From NCBI GenBank assembly GCA_039000515.1, contig JBCFYV010000935.1, positions 59,372,346 to 59,436,345 of the forward strand: DNA of 64,000 nt, read 5' to 3'. Shown in pieces: positions 35,441 to 46,226 of this stretch. Position numbers and translations under genes: made by a program. Origin of the DNA: Timema cristinae (Eukaryota; Arthropoda; Insecta; Phasmatodea; Timematidae). The notes beneath the pieces were generated by a model. It was not told the DNA's origin. It saw only the letters and a program-made list of their open reading frames with translations, and searched no databases. Numbering within the stretch: position 1 is the stretch's first letter; the number at the start of each line of letters is the position of its first letter.

Positions 35441-36212
35441 AGATATTGTAACTGGGGCACTTGCAACCTGGGAGGTAGCGTGAGCGAGCTCATTTCAGGA
35501 TATTGGAGTAAGTTGCTGATTAGACAAGATTGAAAATGCATGGGAACATTCAAGGTTTTGATTCTTAAAAATAAAACGGCACATACATCGATATAATTAA
35601 ATTAACTACGCTACAAGTCACTAAATTAAATAATAATCATAATAAAAATCATATTTAAGTCTATAAATTAATAAGTTAATAATAACACCTAAAATTGAAT
35701 CAAATTAAATAAACAAATTAATAACAATAGAACACACAAACTATCACAATATTTAAAACAGTCACAAAAATGTTCATTACTAACGCAGCTCACAGCAACA
35801 ATGTCTACGTCACCCGTGTAGTCCACGTAAGTGACTACTTGTCCCCGCGCACGACACACTGTGCTGACCCCGTGATAAGCAAACGCTGGATTCGCTGATC
35901 CTCTCCCGGGTACGCCGACTCACTCGCTAGACACGCTGGCCCACACACACCCACCCACACACCCACACACACACACACACACCCACCCACACACCCCACA
36001 CACACACACACACACACCCCACACACACACTGGACACGCTGGTCCATTTGTTGATCACGCTGCCCACTCCAGGGCACGCTATCCCGGATGCGCTGGGGAT
36101 CGAATATGGGACCTTTTGGATATGTAACAAGGAATTCTGACCATTTATCTACAACAATTAATTAAATACATGCAAACTATATTTTAGTAAAATTCTTTAT
36201 TTAATCTCTTAA
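35441..36212. other. No gene; CA/CCCA-rich simple repeat
   Basis: A compound (CA)n/(CCCA)n tract spans about 35940-36030. It is bordered by repeated words of the type GCTGGnCCA and CACGCTG (35880-36090), suggesting an older short tandem repeat around it. Confidence 0.6.
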
Positions 36213-36433
36213 CGCCACGTTTTACTACCCTTTCGGCTTGTACGCCTAAGTACTAATTACGCTAATGGTTTTAGAGATTAGAAACGTTTGATTTAGAGAT
36301 GCATTCATAACTGCGTGGAGGGAGAGTGGCGAACCATTTAGGAACCCCCCCCACCCCAGTACACCCGACTGAGATTCGGACATCGATCGATCTCCCCATC
36401 CTCGGCAGTCTAGTTGACGAGAGTAGCGCTTTG
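36213..36433 (-). mobile_element. SINE-B copy
   Basis: Tail at left (plus strand CCACGTTTTACTACCCTTTC), body with GGAGGGAGAGTGGCG, B-box region in reverse near 36370, and head end GAGAGTAGCGCTTTG. Confidence 0.87.
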
Positions 36434-38455
36434 TTTTAATGAGTCATGTCATTTATCCCTCACGCATTAAAAAAAATTGTATCTTTCCCTCTATCCTCCC
36501 CCCCCCCAACCCCCCGTAAAAAAATCCAAGCAACTAACCATAACATACGCACTAGCAATACCAATGTTAATAGCAGTGGCGTATTCTCTAAGTATGCTAG
36601 TCCTGCGCCGCAACCCAAAATGATATGGACTAGGTTTTTGTTTAATTCAATGCTGTCTGTGCGAACTGTGTAAACACTAATGTTGAAATTGTTAATAAAT
36701 ATACATGTAATGAATTATTAATTTTAAAACTAATATTTGTTCATATTCCAAGAATACTGTGTTTTAAGTAATTCTTCTTCCGAAAAATTCTACTTAGCAC
36801 AATAGGAAACCAAGGGATTGCTACTTGAAAACCGCAAGGCAAGCTAGGGAGGCTCTAATGACCTAGCCTCTAATGTCTAGGGGCTGGCAACACATTCCTT
36901 TCCCTCAACCATAAGTAATTGGACAATTAGCTCGGGTTTTCACAACCCAAGTCATGCTATTCATGTGAAGCAAGCTAAGCATTGTGCCAACTATTGAAAA
37001 AAGATTCAAGATCACAATGTTTATTAAGCTAATTTAGTGTAGTTTAAGTCAAAATTACATAATGTATATAAAATTAATTGTAAAATAATATTATACATAA
37101 CAAGCTTTAAATTATACACTAATTAAATACATTGAGTTATGTTTAGGTATTATAGTCACATGTATTGTCATGTATGTGGCAAACACATTTAACCACCTTT
37201 CAAATTTAGGTATTTCAGCAATGATAGATGCGGAAAGGGGGGGGGGGTGACTAGGCTACTTTAACCGTTGTTGACGGTAATTCTTGTTTTTCTTTAGTAG
37301 AAAGGATCGTGGAGTTTTAATATTGGTCTTTCAGTTGTTTTTTTATAAATGAATGACTCATTAGTCATTGTGATTTTTATGATTATACATCAAAGAATCC
37401 CAAAACAAGGAGTGTGATTTCACCATTTAAAGATGATTTTGAAGGAAACGATAAAATAAAATATATTTTCATATAAATTACTTAATCAGTGGCGCACCCA
37501 GACATTTACTTTGGGGGAAGGCATTCAATCAAGGCTGTAGCAAGAATGACATTTTGATGGAGAGAACGGGTTTGGGGTTGCACAGCCTCTCCTAAGCCCT
37601 GAAGGCCGAGAATATTTATCAATACTAAATGCTTTTATAAATCATTTGGAGTAGTTTTATTGCAAATGGTATCGAAGATATTATTTATATGCTTTTTTGC
37701 AACTTTTAGAGTACATCATACCTATAAATTTTTCTTAGAATACGCCACTGGTTAATAGTTGCGTCTTATTTTAATGAAATAAAGTATTTTTTGTTCTGAA
37801 GTGTGGGCGAAAGAGGTGACAATACCCCCTTGTGGTGGATCTCGCCCTTAATAGATGGGGGTGTAATCCTCCCACATGATGGCAGAGAGGGCCGCAGGGC
37901 TCTTTCTTCGGTCCACGGATTAGCTTTCCGCTTTAAACCTCTGGGTAAACATTCACACAGGCGGCGAACATCAAGGTTGTAACAGAATTGGGGAGAAGAG
38001 GGGAAGGGGGATGGGCAGTATATTTTTCTTTTACTAAAAGTAGTATCTATTTTTTATTTGCTCGTCCTCTAGAGCGGGCTAACTGTCCCAAGCTTTTCAA
38101 CCACTTATTTCCGTCTCTTCTAGAAATAAAGAAAGAGAGAGATAAAAACATTTCGGAGATTAGATCAAGTGACGTAACTTTTTTTTTTAGTGGTTCTGAA
38201 CAGAAAGATCTCGTGTAGTTGTTGTCCTTAATTATATATATTTTTTTCTTTCACTGTTCCTTAAGCTTATCAAGATAGAGCTTCTGCCGTCCCTGTTTGG
38301 AGACATATTCTACTGGCGATGGATTATATGTTTTGTGTTTGTTTTCATTGTTCCTAAAACATTATAAAACACTAATCTTTCATTTTAAAAAATTAGTCTA
38401 AAAATGTACTGATAAGAATGCACAAAAATAAAGTGCGCATTTATTTTAAATTTCT
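36434..38455. other. Repeat-poor stretch with one terminal-repeat element
   Basis: Contains the candidate element at 37487-37750 and poly-C/poly-G runs (36499-36520; 37230-37240). No gene recognised. Confidence 0.45.
37487..37750. mobile_element. Small element with CAGTGGCG termini
   Basis: Left CAGTGGCGCACCCAG and right (reverse) CAGTGGCGTATTC. TTAAT precedes the left end, and TTAAT follows the right end one base away. Class unresolved: the flanks suggest either a TTAA-targeting family or a decayed 8-bp hAT duplication. Confidence 0.55.
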
Positions 38456-38697
38456 AGCGTTGCGTCTTACTACCTGTTTAGGCAATACGTGTATGTACTA
38501 TTTAAGCTAATGAGTTAGGTATGGGGTAGGTTGAATTTAGAGAAGGTTTGCCTGCGTTTGCGTGGAGGCAAAGTGTAAAACCATTTAGTAAAAACCAACT
38601 TCAGTACACCCTACCAGGCTTCAAACCCCCGATTTCATCGACAGTCTATTCTTTAGCGAGAGTGACGCCTTGGATCTTGTGGCCACCGAGATGGGTA
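38456..38697 (-). mobile_element. SINE-B copy
   Basis: Tail at left (GTTGCGTCTTACTACCTG), body with GCGTTTGCGTGGAGGC, B-box region CAGGCTTCAAACCCC, and head GGATCTTGTGGCCACCG in plus-strand order, so the element reads on minus. Confidence 0.87.
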
Positions 38698-39786
38698 CGG
38701 TGTGTGAATAAATGTGTTTTATAAACAGGTGTGGATTTTAGAGGGTACAGAGATATACACAGATTCATCATATACATATGGTCGTGAACGTCATCCGACA
38801 CAAAGCAACCTTATTAGGGTGCACTGATTTAAAAAAACATTTGGTATTCATTCACTGACATAAAAGTTTAATGGTGATTGTAGTCTATTACATAACAATT
38901 AACTGTTCATCCTTCTGTTCACGTATAACAGAAGCTATTTGACCACCGATGTTAGTGCAGGCGTGATAATGAAGCATCCTGTCAAGGCTCAATCGTGTTG
39001 AGGATGTGTTCATGCTTTCATAGTTCTTATGAGTCCATTTGTCATCACGGGCGTCTCAAAAGTCTTTTGAGATACATAACTAAAGAATCGATTTACAATT
39101 CTACCAATTTCGCACTTATTTATGAACGTATGTCAGACTTGGCGATCACCAATGGTCAATTGCATTTGAAGCTGCCAAGACACGGTCGAGAGTCGAGTGG
39201 CCGTCGGTTTATCAGGGATTCTCACACCCTCGACCATCGAACCAATTTCTACAAGATTCTGATCATCGGTTGGAAGTCGGGTGACTTGTCACACACACCC
39301 TTTCCGGTAACTAAAACTCCATCAAGGGTAGAGAGGCCACCGGTTCGCTGGGGCTACTCACCCCTAGACATCGGTTTCATCCTCCACCCGAATATCTACG
39401 TCAGACACGCCCATCATCGGATTCTCAGCCGCACCGCCAATTTCTGTCAAACTATCGGCTTCGGTCATACTCTAGGCTGTCCGCAGGGCCTTTGCAGCCC
39501 TCGGCCCTCCCTCTAAATTTTCGACCTCGTTCAACCATATTACTATTTTTTTTAAAGTGAAAAACACCCATGACAAACTCAAGCCCGTATGTAGAGAGAA
39601 GGTGGAGTAGAGTAAAAGGTAACGTTGAGTTGCAGCAAAATTAGACAGAAAATCAACTCACTTCCTATTCCACTCCATCTTCTGTTTTGTTAAGTCTTCA
39701 TTCTGACATGAGGGTCTTAATATAAATGGAACACACCAGCGGGAAACTTAATATAAGTGAGACCTATCCGTGGGAAACTTTCATAT
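38698..39786. other. No confirmed gene; GC-richer island
   Basis: Between about 39080 and 39540 base composition is richer in G and C, and an open frame of about 170 codons runs on plus (38995-39516). A short acidic 35-codon frame lies opposite on minus (about 39363-39470). Neither has a recognisable domain, so I do not call a gene. Confidence 0.35.
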
Positions 39787-40574
39787 CAGTGGTGGCGCGT
39801 AGCTAAAATTAGTGGGTGTGCTGCTAACACGGGAAGCAAAACAATGCCTATTTTACTTCACAGCCGCAAAGCCAACTTTTCCGTTGGTACCATTCAGAAT
39901 TAAAGCTACGAATATATTTATTGTTGTTGCTTTTGCTTGGCTGAGATATTAGAATATCAGGTGTTGAACGACCTCTTTTCTTAACTGTAACTTTCTCATG
40001 GAGAGATAGCTGTGAAAACTTATGCTTTTGAAGTTCACTTACAGTCACAGAACTTATTTCTTGTGGATGCAAGGCCATGGTTAAATTTTTCTGTTAAATA
40101 AAAGAAGCGAAAAAAAATGAATCAAATAGAATAGCTGGAAGCAGAATAATAATCTAATTCTACACTCTTCTACACTTTATCACATTCAAGAATATGGTAC
40201 ACGGTTTTTAAGCACAACACACACTGAGTAAAAAAAACACTTCCTTCTAACATAACGCCAAAGCAACATTGCTCTCTCTACCTGGCAGTCCCGCCATCCT
40301 CCCCATCCCCTCCTATGTACGCATGCGCACAACAGTCAAACACCACATCTCTGGCACTGTGAGGCGCACAGTTCCATACAAAGATTTTTGTATATTTTTG
40401 TAAACTGAGGGATGGCTACTGAAGTACTGACGTTAAGCTTAAGGAATATATATTGTACTACAAAAATAAATAAAGAATTAAAAAAAAGGACACATTATAT
40501 TAAATGTTATCGATAATATCAAGTGGAAATAGGGGTGCTGCAGTTCCGCAGTGCCTATACCTGACCCGCCACTG
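39787..40574 (-). mobile_element. hAT element with transposase remnant
   Basis: Left end CAGTGGTGGCG and right end (reverse) CAGTGGCGGGTC are inverted. A perfect 8-bp duplication TTTCATAT lies at 39779-39786 and 40575-40582. At 788 bp it is a deletion derivative: only the start of the transposase gene (39824-40078, minus) remains, followed almost directly by the terminus. Confidence 0.93.
39824..40078 (-). pseudogene. hAT transposase N-terminal fragment (TTF-type zinc finger)
   Basis: An ATG at 40078 opens 76 codons ending at a TAG at 39848-39850. The C-terminal part (SFNSEWYQRKSWLCGCEVK) has the WY..WL..C pattern that precedes the TTF-type zinc finger of hAT and ZMYM1-like transposases. The frame continues directly past the stop with ALFCFPC, the expected zinc-finger core, until a second TAG. 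So the gene is broken by a nonsense codon and deleted for its catalytic RNase-H-like domain. A TTTAACAG acceptor-like site lies just upstream of the ATG. Confidence 0.75.
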
Positions 40575-40582
40575 TTTCATAT

Positions 40583-41108
40583 TATAATTGGAACTCGCCC
40601 GTGGATGCCTCCCCCTTACTTGAGACTTAGACAATAGAAGACATTCCCAAGACGTCTTCCTTTGCATCTGCCCTCTACCCGGCATTCTAGCGATGATCCC
40701 TAAGGTTTCAGTTTTCAATGTGGAAATCCTTCCCTGACATTGCCTACCTACTTTCTTTATTCTTTCTCTTCATTTTTTTCTTCTTTTTTTTTTTTGTTCG
40801 GTAAGAGAATTTAATAATTTATCAGGGATCGAGGTCTGCCCTGAGTGAATGCGGTAAAAATGAAAAGAAACTTCCTTAGAAGTCATTCTTGCGTCGCAAG
40901 AAAAAAGTTGGGCTAGGAACGCGTGCAAAAGTGCTTTGCTGTGGAAGTTGCGACCAAACTTTACAGTTTTGTTCTCTTTCACAAGGAGCTTATTAGAACA
41001 AAAAAAAAAAAAAGTTTCGAATCATCCCGTTTGCTTGTGTGGGAAAAGTATGATAAGAATAATACGGTTGAATTTCCAATCAACTATGAATAGTTCTTTT
41101 GGTTCTTT
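40583..41108. other. No feature recognised
   Basis: Unassigned; several poly-T/poly-A runs. Confidence 0.45.
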
Positions 41109-41290
41109 GTGCACCGCGTCTTACTACCCGTTCGGTTAGCCACATATATACATACACAGGGACGAAGAAAGTAGAATTGAGAGGAAATGCCTTTGCGTGA
41201 AAGAGTAGGAAGCTATTTATTTAAAAAAAAATCCTCACTACACCCCACCAGGATACGAGTTCTGACCTCACCAAACCATATCAGACAAAA
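41109..41290 (-). mobile_element. SINE-B copy, head lost
   Basis: Well-preserved tail (plus GCACCGCGTCTTACTACCCG) and a shortened body; stops near the B-box region CAGGATACGAGTTCTGACC. Confidence 0.82.
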
Positions 41291-41457
41291 TTGACGGCTT
41301 TGTCATTCTTAGCTAGAAATGGTGTGGGAAACAAAAAAGAACGTATTTTAATTTTAATTGGAAATGTACATATAAATTCCCTAGTTTAACCTAAAACGCC
41401 ATTAACCTTATATTGGACGACTAGCCTATAGTTAGCCTCTCAGTAATGAGGAAGAAC

Positions 41458-41708
41458 GCTTCGGTGGTTGTATGATCTAACGCGCTACTCTCGCAGTAGA
41501 CTAAACTTCCAGTGACGGTTAGATCAAGGTTCAAATCTCGGTCGGGTGTATTGAGGGTGGTTTTTCTGAAATTGTTATATACACTCTCTCTCCACGCAAA
41601 TTCGGGTATACTTACTATAAATATAACTTTCCTAATCCTTAAAACCCTTAGCGTAATTAGTACAAAAGCGTATAATCCGAACGGGTAGTAAGACGCGGTG
41701 CTAAAAAA
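41458..41708 (+). mobile_element. SINE-B copy, full length
   Basis: From TTCGGTGGTTGTATGATCTA through B box GGTTCAAATCTCGGTCGG to tail CCGAACGGGTAGTAAGACGC and poly-A. A short AAGAAC duplication flanks it (about 41452-41457 and 41709-41714). Confidence 0.93.
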
Positions 41709-41735
41709 AAGAACTATACACTTATAGACTATATA

Positions 41736-41866
41736 CAGTGTATCCGAAAATTGGTTTTACAACTGTTAAATGGGACAAACCCCAAACCCTAGCGTTTCTA
41801 CACTTCCTGATTGACTTTTTATGTTGTTTAAACGTAGTAAGGATAATATAATTTTTGGACCGACTG
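41736..41866. mobile_element. mariner-like MITE, 131 bp
   Basis: Left CAGTGTATCCGAAAAT and right (reverse) CAGTCGGTCCAAAAAT form terminal repeats of about 16 bp. TA lies directly outside each end (41734-41735 and 41867-41868). Internal sequence is non-coding. Confidence 0.8.
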
Positions 41867-41992
41867 TATATTAATGTTATTGTTACAGACCAATCTTCAT
41901 AGGAAGTCTCTTATATGACAGCTAGAAAAATTACTAGATCCGCTTTCATGCATTTAAACGTGAAGCCATGTAATTTTTAACTGCCAGTTTTC

Positions 41993-42013
41993 ATATATAT
42001 ATAATAAAATATA

Positions 42014-42044
<31 letters not shown>

Positions 42045-42072
42045 TAATATTATATATATATATATATATTTT
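41993..42072. repeat. AT-rich (TA)n compound microsatellite
   Basis: Alternating AT runs interrupted by AATA and TTAATATT words; partly palindromic around 42045. Confidence 0.93.
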
Positions 42073-42181
42073 ATCAATTTTATGAAATAACAATTATATA
42101 TTGATCGCAAAATAATTTTGTATTTTCTAACATGTTCTTCCTGTGAAAATCACGCTGTATTTGTGTCCATTTGAACAAACC

Positions 42182-42275
42182 ATTGCCATGCGCAAGTGGT
42201 AGGATGATCGACCTCAGACTTGGGGAATCTTGGTTCAACTCCACGTAGTTATGAAAATGATACTTACACTTTGCA
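42182..42275 (+). mobile_element. SINE-E, second tRNA-like head
   Basis: GCGCAAGTGGTAGGATGATC as A-box region and GACTTGGGGAATCTTGGTTC as B-box region, like the copy at 1870. The body is cut by the element starting at 42281. Confidence 0.5.
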
Positions 42276-42280
42276 TGGAT

Positions 42281-42803
42281 CAGGCGTGTTGAACTCCGTT
42301 GACCAAAAGGGCCACATAGAAAATTTAAAATACCGAGGGAGCCACATTTAATAGAATTTAATATTGTCTAAAACTTAAGGATAAATAATTCAACTAAAGT
42401 TTTTTGCTGTTAAAAAAAGAAAACTAAGATTATACAATTTTAGGACCTTCCCTCAGTTTGCTACCCATAGATATTAAAACTTTTATTTGAATCAATGGTA
42501 TATATATATAATTACTGCCAACCATAACACATATTTGGTGCGTCAATTTAACATTTTTTTTTTTAAATCAATATATTTGGTGTAAAGAGTAGGAATTTGG
42601 TACACCAACCTCAATTTGCTTAAACCTTCTCAAATAATTTCCTATTTCCAAGTGTCATAATCCTAAATAGCGTATTCCTACAACGTTTATAAAAAATATG
42701 AATTATTCCGCATTGTGTGTTTGTTCACCTAAAGGCCCACAAACCGTACATAATCATGGGGTCCGGCCACATGTGGTCCGCGGGCCGTAAGTTTACATGC
42801 CTG
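42281..42803. mobile_element. hAT-like non-autonomous element
   Basis: Left CAGGCGTGTTGAACTC with GGGCCACA close by; right (reverse) CAGGCATGTAAACTTACGGC with GCCCGCGGACCACATGTGGC, in the usual style of hAT termini. The 8-bp flanks do not match clearly. A 20-bp stretch spanning the right end is tandemly duplicated (about 42793-42833), which may have disturbed it. Confidence 0.65.
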
Positions 42804-42933
42804 GTATAGAGGCTACATGCCTGGTATAGAGGCTACTGTAGTACATCTAGTCACAAGGTCTGTGTGTGTACCAAGTGTTTTCCTAGAACAAGGTTTGTAA
42901 ATAATGTGCTGTTACATATTTTTATTATTCTTT

Positions 42934-43145
42934 AGCACAGTGTCTTATTATTACCCGTACAGGTTAGATGCATTTATACGCTAGTTTGTTAATGCGATGA
43001 AGGCTGAATTCTAGATTAAGTGTACCCGTATTTGCGTGGAGGGAGAGAAGAAAATCCACCCTTGGTACACCCAACCTGGATTCGAACCCCAATCTCCCTA
43101 TCAGCGGCAGTCCAGTCGATTGTGAAAGTGATGCTTTTGACCATT
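42934..43145 (-). mobile_element. SINE-B copy
   Basis: Tail at left (plus TTAGCACAGTGTCTTATTAT), body GCGTGGAGGGAGAG, B-box region CTGGATTCGAACCCCAATC in reverse, and head to 43145. Confidence 0.87.
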
Positions 43146-43180
43146 CTTATATATGTTGTATGTTTAGAATATTCATGTTA

Positions 43181-43474
43181 TTATTATTATTATTAGCACC
43201 GTGTCTTACTACCCGTTCGGGTTATACGCACTTACGCTAATGTGTAATGGTAGGGTGATTGTGAGATGAAATGAAGGACCTACAGTTTAACGTGGAATCC
43301 GAACCACGGTGGAGGCCTGGCATTCCTCACATTCACAAGTTGTGATTAATACACGTCTTGTCAGAGGTGAAGGAAGGGTTTGGAAATCAGATAAATCTGT
43401 GCCGGGACTGAGGATTGAACCCCGGCCGCCAGCACAGAAGTCTGACACCTTACCCCTAGACCACCAGGTCACCT
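43181..43474 (-). mobile_element. SINE-A (subfamily A2), full length
   Basis: Complete minus-strand copy with the A2 segment (TTGTGATTAATACACG on plus). A 12-bp duplication ATATTCATGTTA lies at 43169-43180 and 43475-43486. Confidence 0.95.
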
Positions 43475-43536
43475 ATATTCATGTTAAATAGCTAAACTAC
43501 AATTTACGGAATAGGTTGAAGTAATTAGTTTGTTTT

Positions 43537-43595
43537 TTAACCACCGCATCCTACTACCTTTTGAGGTTATAGGCAAAGGAATTAGTTAACTTGAG
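43537..43595 (-). mobile_element. SINE tail fragment
   Basis: CCACCGCATCCTACTACCTT followed by GAGGTTATAGGC and AATTAGTTAAC matches the first 60 bp of a reversed SINE-B tail. Confidence 0.55.
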
Positions 43596-44404
43596 ATAAA
43601 AAGATCTCTCTACGATATAATTTTGTTTACGATAATTTTCGCCAAATAAAATTTAATGAAGAATGCCGAAACATAAGATTCTTAAGAATAAAAGTGCATG
43701 TATGACTGGGTGTAAGTAAAGGGAATATGCAAGGATAGGGAAGTGTGGAGAAAGTTAGTGAGGATGGATTAAGAACGGTTATTTTTTTTATCTATATGCA
43801 CAGTTTCTTGCCTACCCCGTAAGTGGACAGCGTGATTAGCTATGTATGTATATGTACGTAATAAAAATTAGTGAGGAATGCCACCCCTCACGAGATTGGC
43901 TTAATTTCCCTCCACTCATTTAATTATTGTAGTCTCTGGTAAATTTCTATACTCTCGAAATTACCAGCAACGGTTTTCGAGTCAACCTCATCCCGACCAA
44001 GATGAAACAAAGAGTGGTTGGGTGTTGTTTTATTAATGTTTGAAATATCTCGCGGAACCTCCGAACGTCCTAATCGTTCCGTAGAACAAATTCCCAAAGT
44101 TTCTCGTTGAGGTCACGTCAAGCGTTTAGCGGTTAACAATAACGCAAAGTGGTTGATTATATATTACCAGAGCATGTCAAGTATTTCACCGAATACTCGG
44201 CGTGCACATATATAAAATAAAAGTTATTTAGTGTTTTGTAAACTAAGGTATCCGTAAAATACTCTAATAATGAAAACATTTCAGTGAACTATGCCACAAC
44301 AGTCTCGTCTAGTTTCCATAACGATTTATGGTTAAGGGTGAAGGGGTGGTATTATTTTCAACTTTATTGGTTTTGAGGCTAGTACACAATTTTAGTAATA
44401 ATAT
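43596..44404. other. No feature recognised
   Basis: Unassigned AT-rich DNA. Confidence 0.45.
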
Positions 44405-44720
44405 TGCGCGTCTGGGCTACATCATTCGTAGCTTATTTTGTGGAAATATTAGCCGGTATTAATGTAACTTTGTCCAGGGTACTCTCGAATGTACTAATCG
44501 TACATCCTTTCCATGTCCAGATGAGGTGAGGTGAGGTGATAGTGATAGTGAGTACGAGGGTGTGGAACCAGTGGAAACACTTAAACCTAACTTAGCCTAA
44601 CCAACCAATCTCTGGTGAGCGTTAGGGTAGTTCCTCCTTCGATAAAAAAAACTAACCCAAGATACCAGTTGGGAATCGAACTAGGGTCCCCTAGACTCAT
44701 AGATAGCCAGGTGTACTGAA
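44405..44720 (-). mobile_element. SINE-D copy 1
   Basis: Shares with 49885-50205 the plus-strand series TCTGGGCTACAT, GAATGTACTAATCGTACATC, CTTTCC, a GAGGTGAGGTGA-type run, AACCTAACTTA, ATTCCTCCTTCG-like and GTTGGGAATCGAACTAGGG. The last is a reversed B box, placing a tRNA-like head at the right end. Confidence 0.78.
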
Positions 44721-44813
44721 ATCAATAAAGTCAGTAAAATATATGGTAATTTCCGTTGTGACCTTCCCTTGTCGGAGGGTACGCGAACTAAAGGTCAAAG
44801 GTCAGGTTCGTTA

Positions 44814-45034
44814 TCACCGCGTATTACTGCCTCTCCAGGCTATACACATATGTGCTAGTTATATGCTAATGTAATAGGAATCATAAAGGTTAAATTTGGG
44901 GAAGTGTAACCACATTTTCGTGGAGGAAGACTGGAAAACCACTTACAGTACACCCATCGGGATCTCCCTGTTCATCGGTAGTCTAGTAAACCAAGAGAGT
45001 TACGGCTTAGACCATGCGATCACCAAAGTAGGTA
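44814..45034 (-). mobile_element. SINE-B copy
   Basis: Tail at left (plus ATCACCGCGTATTACTGCC), body with TTTTCGTGGAGGAAGAC, head CTTAGACCATGCGATCACC. Part of the B-box region is deleted (CATCGGGATCTCCC). Confidence 0.83.
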
Positions 45035-45376
45035 AATGTCAAATACATATATAGTCTAGTTTGTCAGTGACGAACAGGGCTAACATCCCAGTTAAGCGTA
45101 CCAAGCTTTTTTTTATTCTCCTTCTACCTTCCCTGATGTTTTTTGCTTGCACGATTTTCACACGCTCTATCCTCACGTAATGTGCGGGAACGATTTCCTC
45201 TGGCAATATTTGTATCGTCATCTATCCTTACTATCCTTCAAACCTTCACCGTATTTAAAAATATGTTTAAACAGATTATTGTTATTTTTTAAACTATACA
45301 TTGTGTATGTTCTCACCCATTCAATCGTCATTTGACCAATCATACCTGATCTCCGCTCTACATACCTCACAAGTCG

Positions 45377-45608
45377 ACCTCGGTGGTATTGTGGTAAAGT
45401 TATCACCTCAGGCCCTAATTTTATGGGTTCAAACTCAGCTAGGGTCGACGGATTTTGCTTTAGCGATAAAAATCCGTAGCGCGACTTCCTTCGGAGGAGA
45501 AGTAAAAGCCGTTTGGTGCCCTGTCTATTGTGGAATGTAAAGGAACCTTGAAAGCATGTGAAATTACCTCCTACCTGATTTTCTGTAAGCCCTTTCTCGC
45601 TCGTTCAT
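45377..45608 (+). mobile_element. SINE-C copy 1
   Basis: A box TGGTATTGTGGTAAAG and B box GGGTTCAAACTC form a tRNA-like head. The body GGTCGACGGATTTTGC, GATAAAAATCCGTAGCGCGA and CTTCCTTCGGAGGAGAAGTA is shared in the same order with 62735-62962. Confidence 0.82.
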
Positions 45609-45620
45609 ATTAATCTCCCC

Positions 45621-45752
45621 CTGTTTCGGTGGCTGCGTGGTCTAAGGCGTCACTCTCATGTTGGACTAGACTTTCGATGACGGGAAATGGGGGGTTGAAA
45701 CATTATTGGTTAAACTTAGTTTTTTTATCTAAAGTGGTTTTCCACACACTAT
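45621..45752 (+). mobile_element. SINE-B copy, 3'-lost
   Basis: Good head (TTTCGGTGGCTGCGTGGTCT, CACTCTCATGTTGGACTAGA), with a degraded B box GGGGTTGAAACATT and body to CTAAAGTGGTTTTCCACAC. Tail absent. Confidence 0.8.
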
Positions 45753-45997
45753 AGGCCCCTGTAGGAGTCGTTTGTATCGAGTTATACTAATATTGTTAGT
45801 ACTTATTATTGTGTGCCCTAGTAATGTGTGGAAATATACTTTATATACCTATTGTATGCCAACGGAAGTGACGGGCATAGTATGTTAACCGTGTAGATGC
45901 CTGATTGCTCGCCGTATACTATTTGTGAAATGCTGGTTACTCTTCAAGGAAATTAACCTTGGGTTCTCGTAACTCTCTAGGGAGTTAACTCAAACTA

Positions 45998-46224
45998 CAG
46001 TAGCCCCGTGGCTTCTTTGGTGCTGACTGACAGCTCACAGCTGACTTCTGACAGTCAAAATTTAGGTATATACCTAAATTTTTACTGTAAGAAGTGACCG
46101 CTGCTAAACACATTTTTTATAGATCATATGGTTCGGCGTAGGGACACATAATTTGGTTGGTAACTTTTCAAAGCTTTTAGCTGTGAGCTGTCAAGTCAGC
46201 ACCAAAGAAGCCATGGGGCTACTG
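45998..46224. mobile_element. TA-flanked MITE with 44-bp terminal repeats, copy 1
   Basis: Ends CAGTAGCCCCGTGGCTTCTT and (reverse) CAGTAGCCCCATGGCTTCTT continue as near-identical inverted repeats of about 44 bp. TA lies at 45996-45997 and 46225-46226. The core carries a second palindrome TTTAGGTATATACCTAAA. Tc1/mariner superfamily is inferred from TA and CAGT only. Confidence 0.92.
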
Positions 46225-46226
46225 TA

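Noticed and set aside
38995..39516. 173-codon plus-strand open frame as a coding gene
   Set aside because: Begins at GTG rather than ATG, no recognisable domain, and a frame of this length is not improbable in a GC-richer patch of a 64-kb window.
44585..44615. Telomere-type AACCTAAC words
   Set aside because: They are part of the SINE-D body (also present at 50080) and not tandem.
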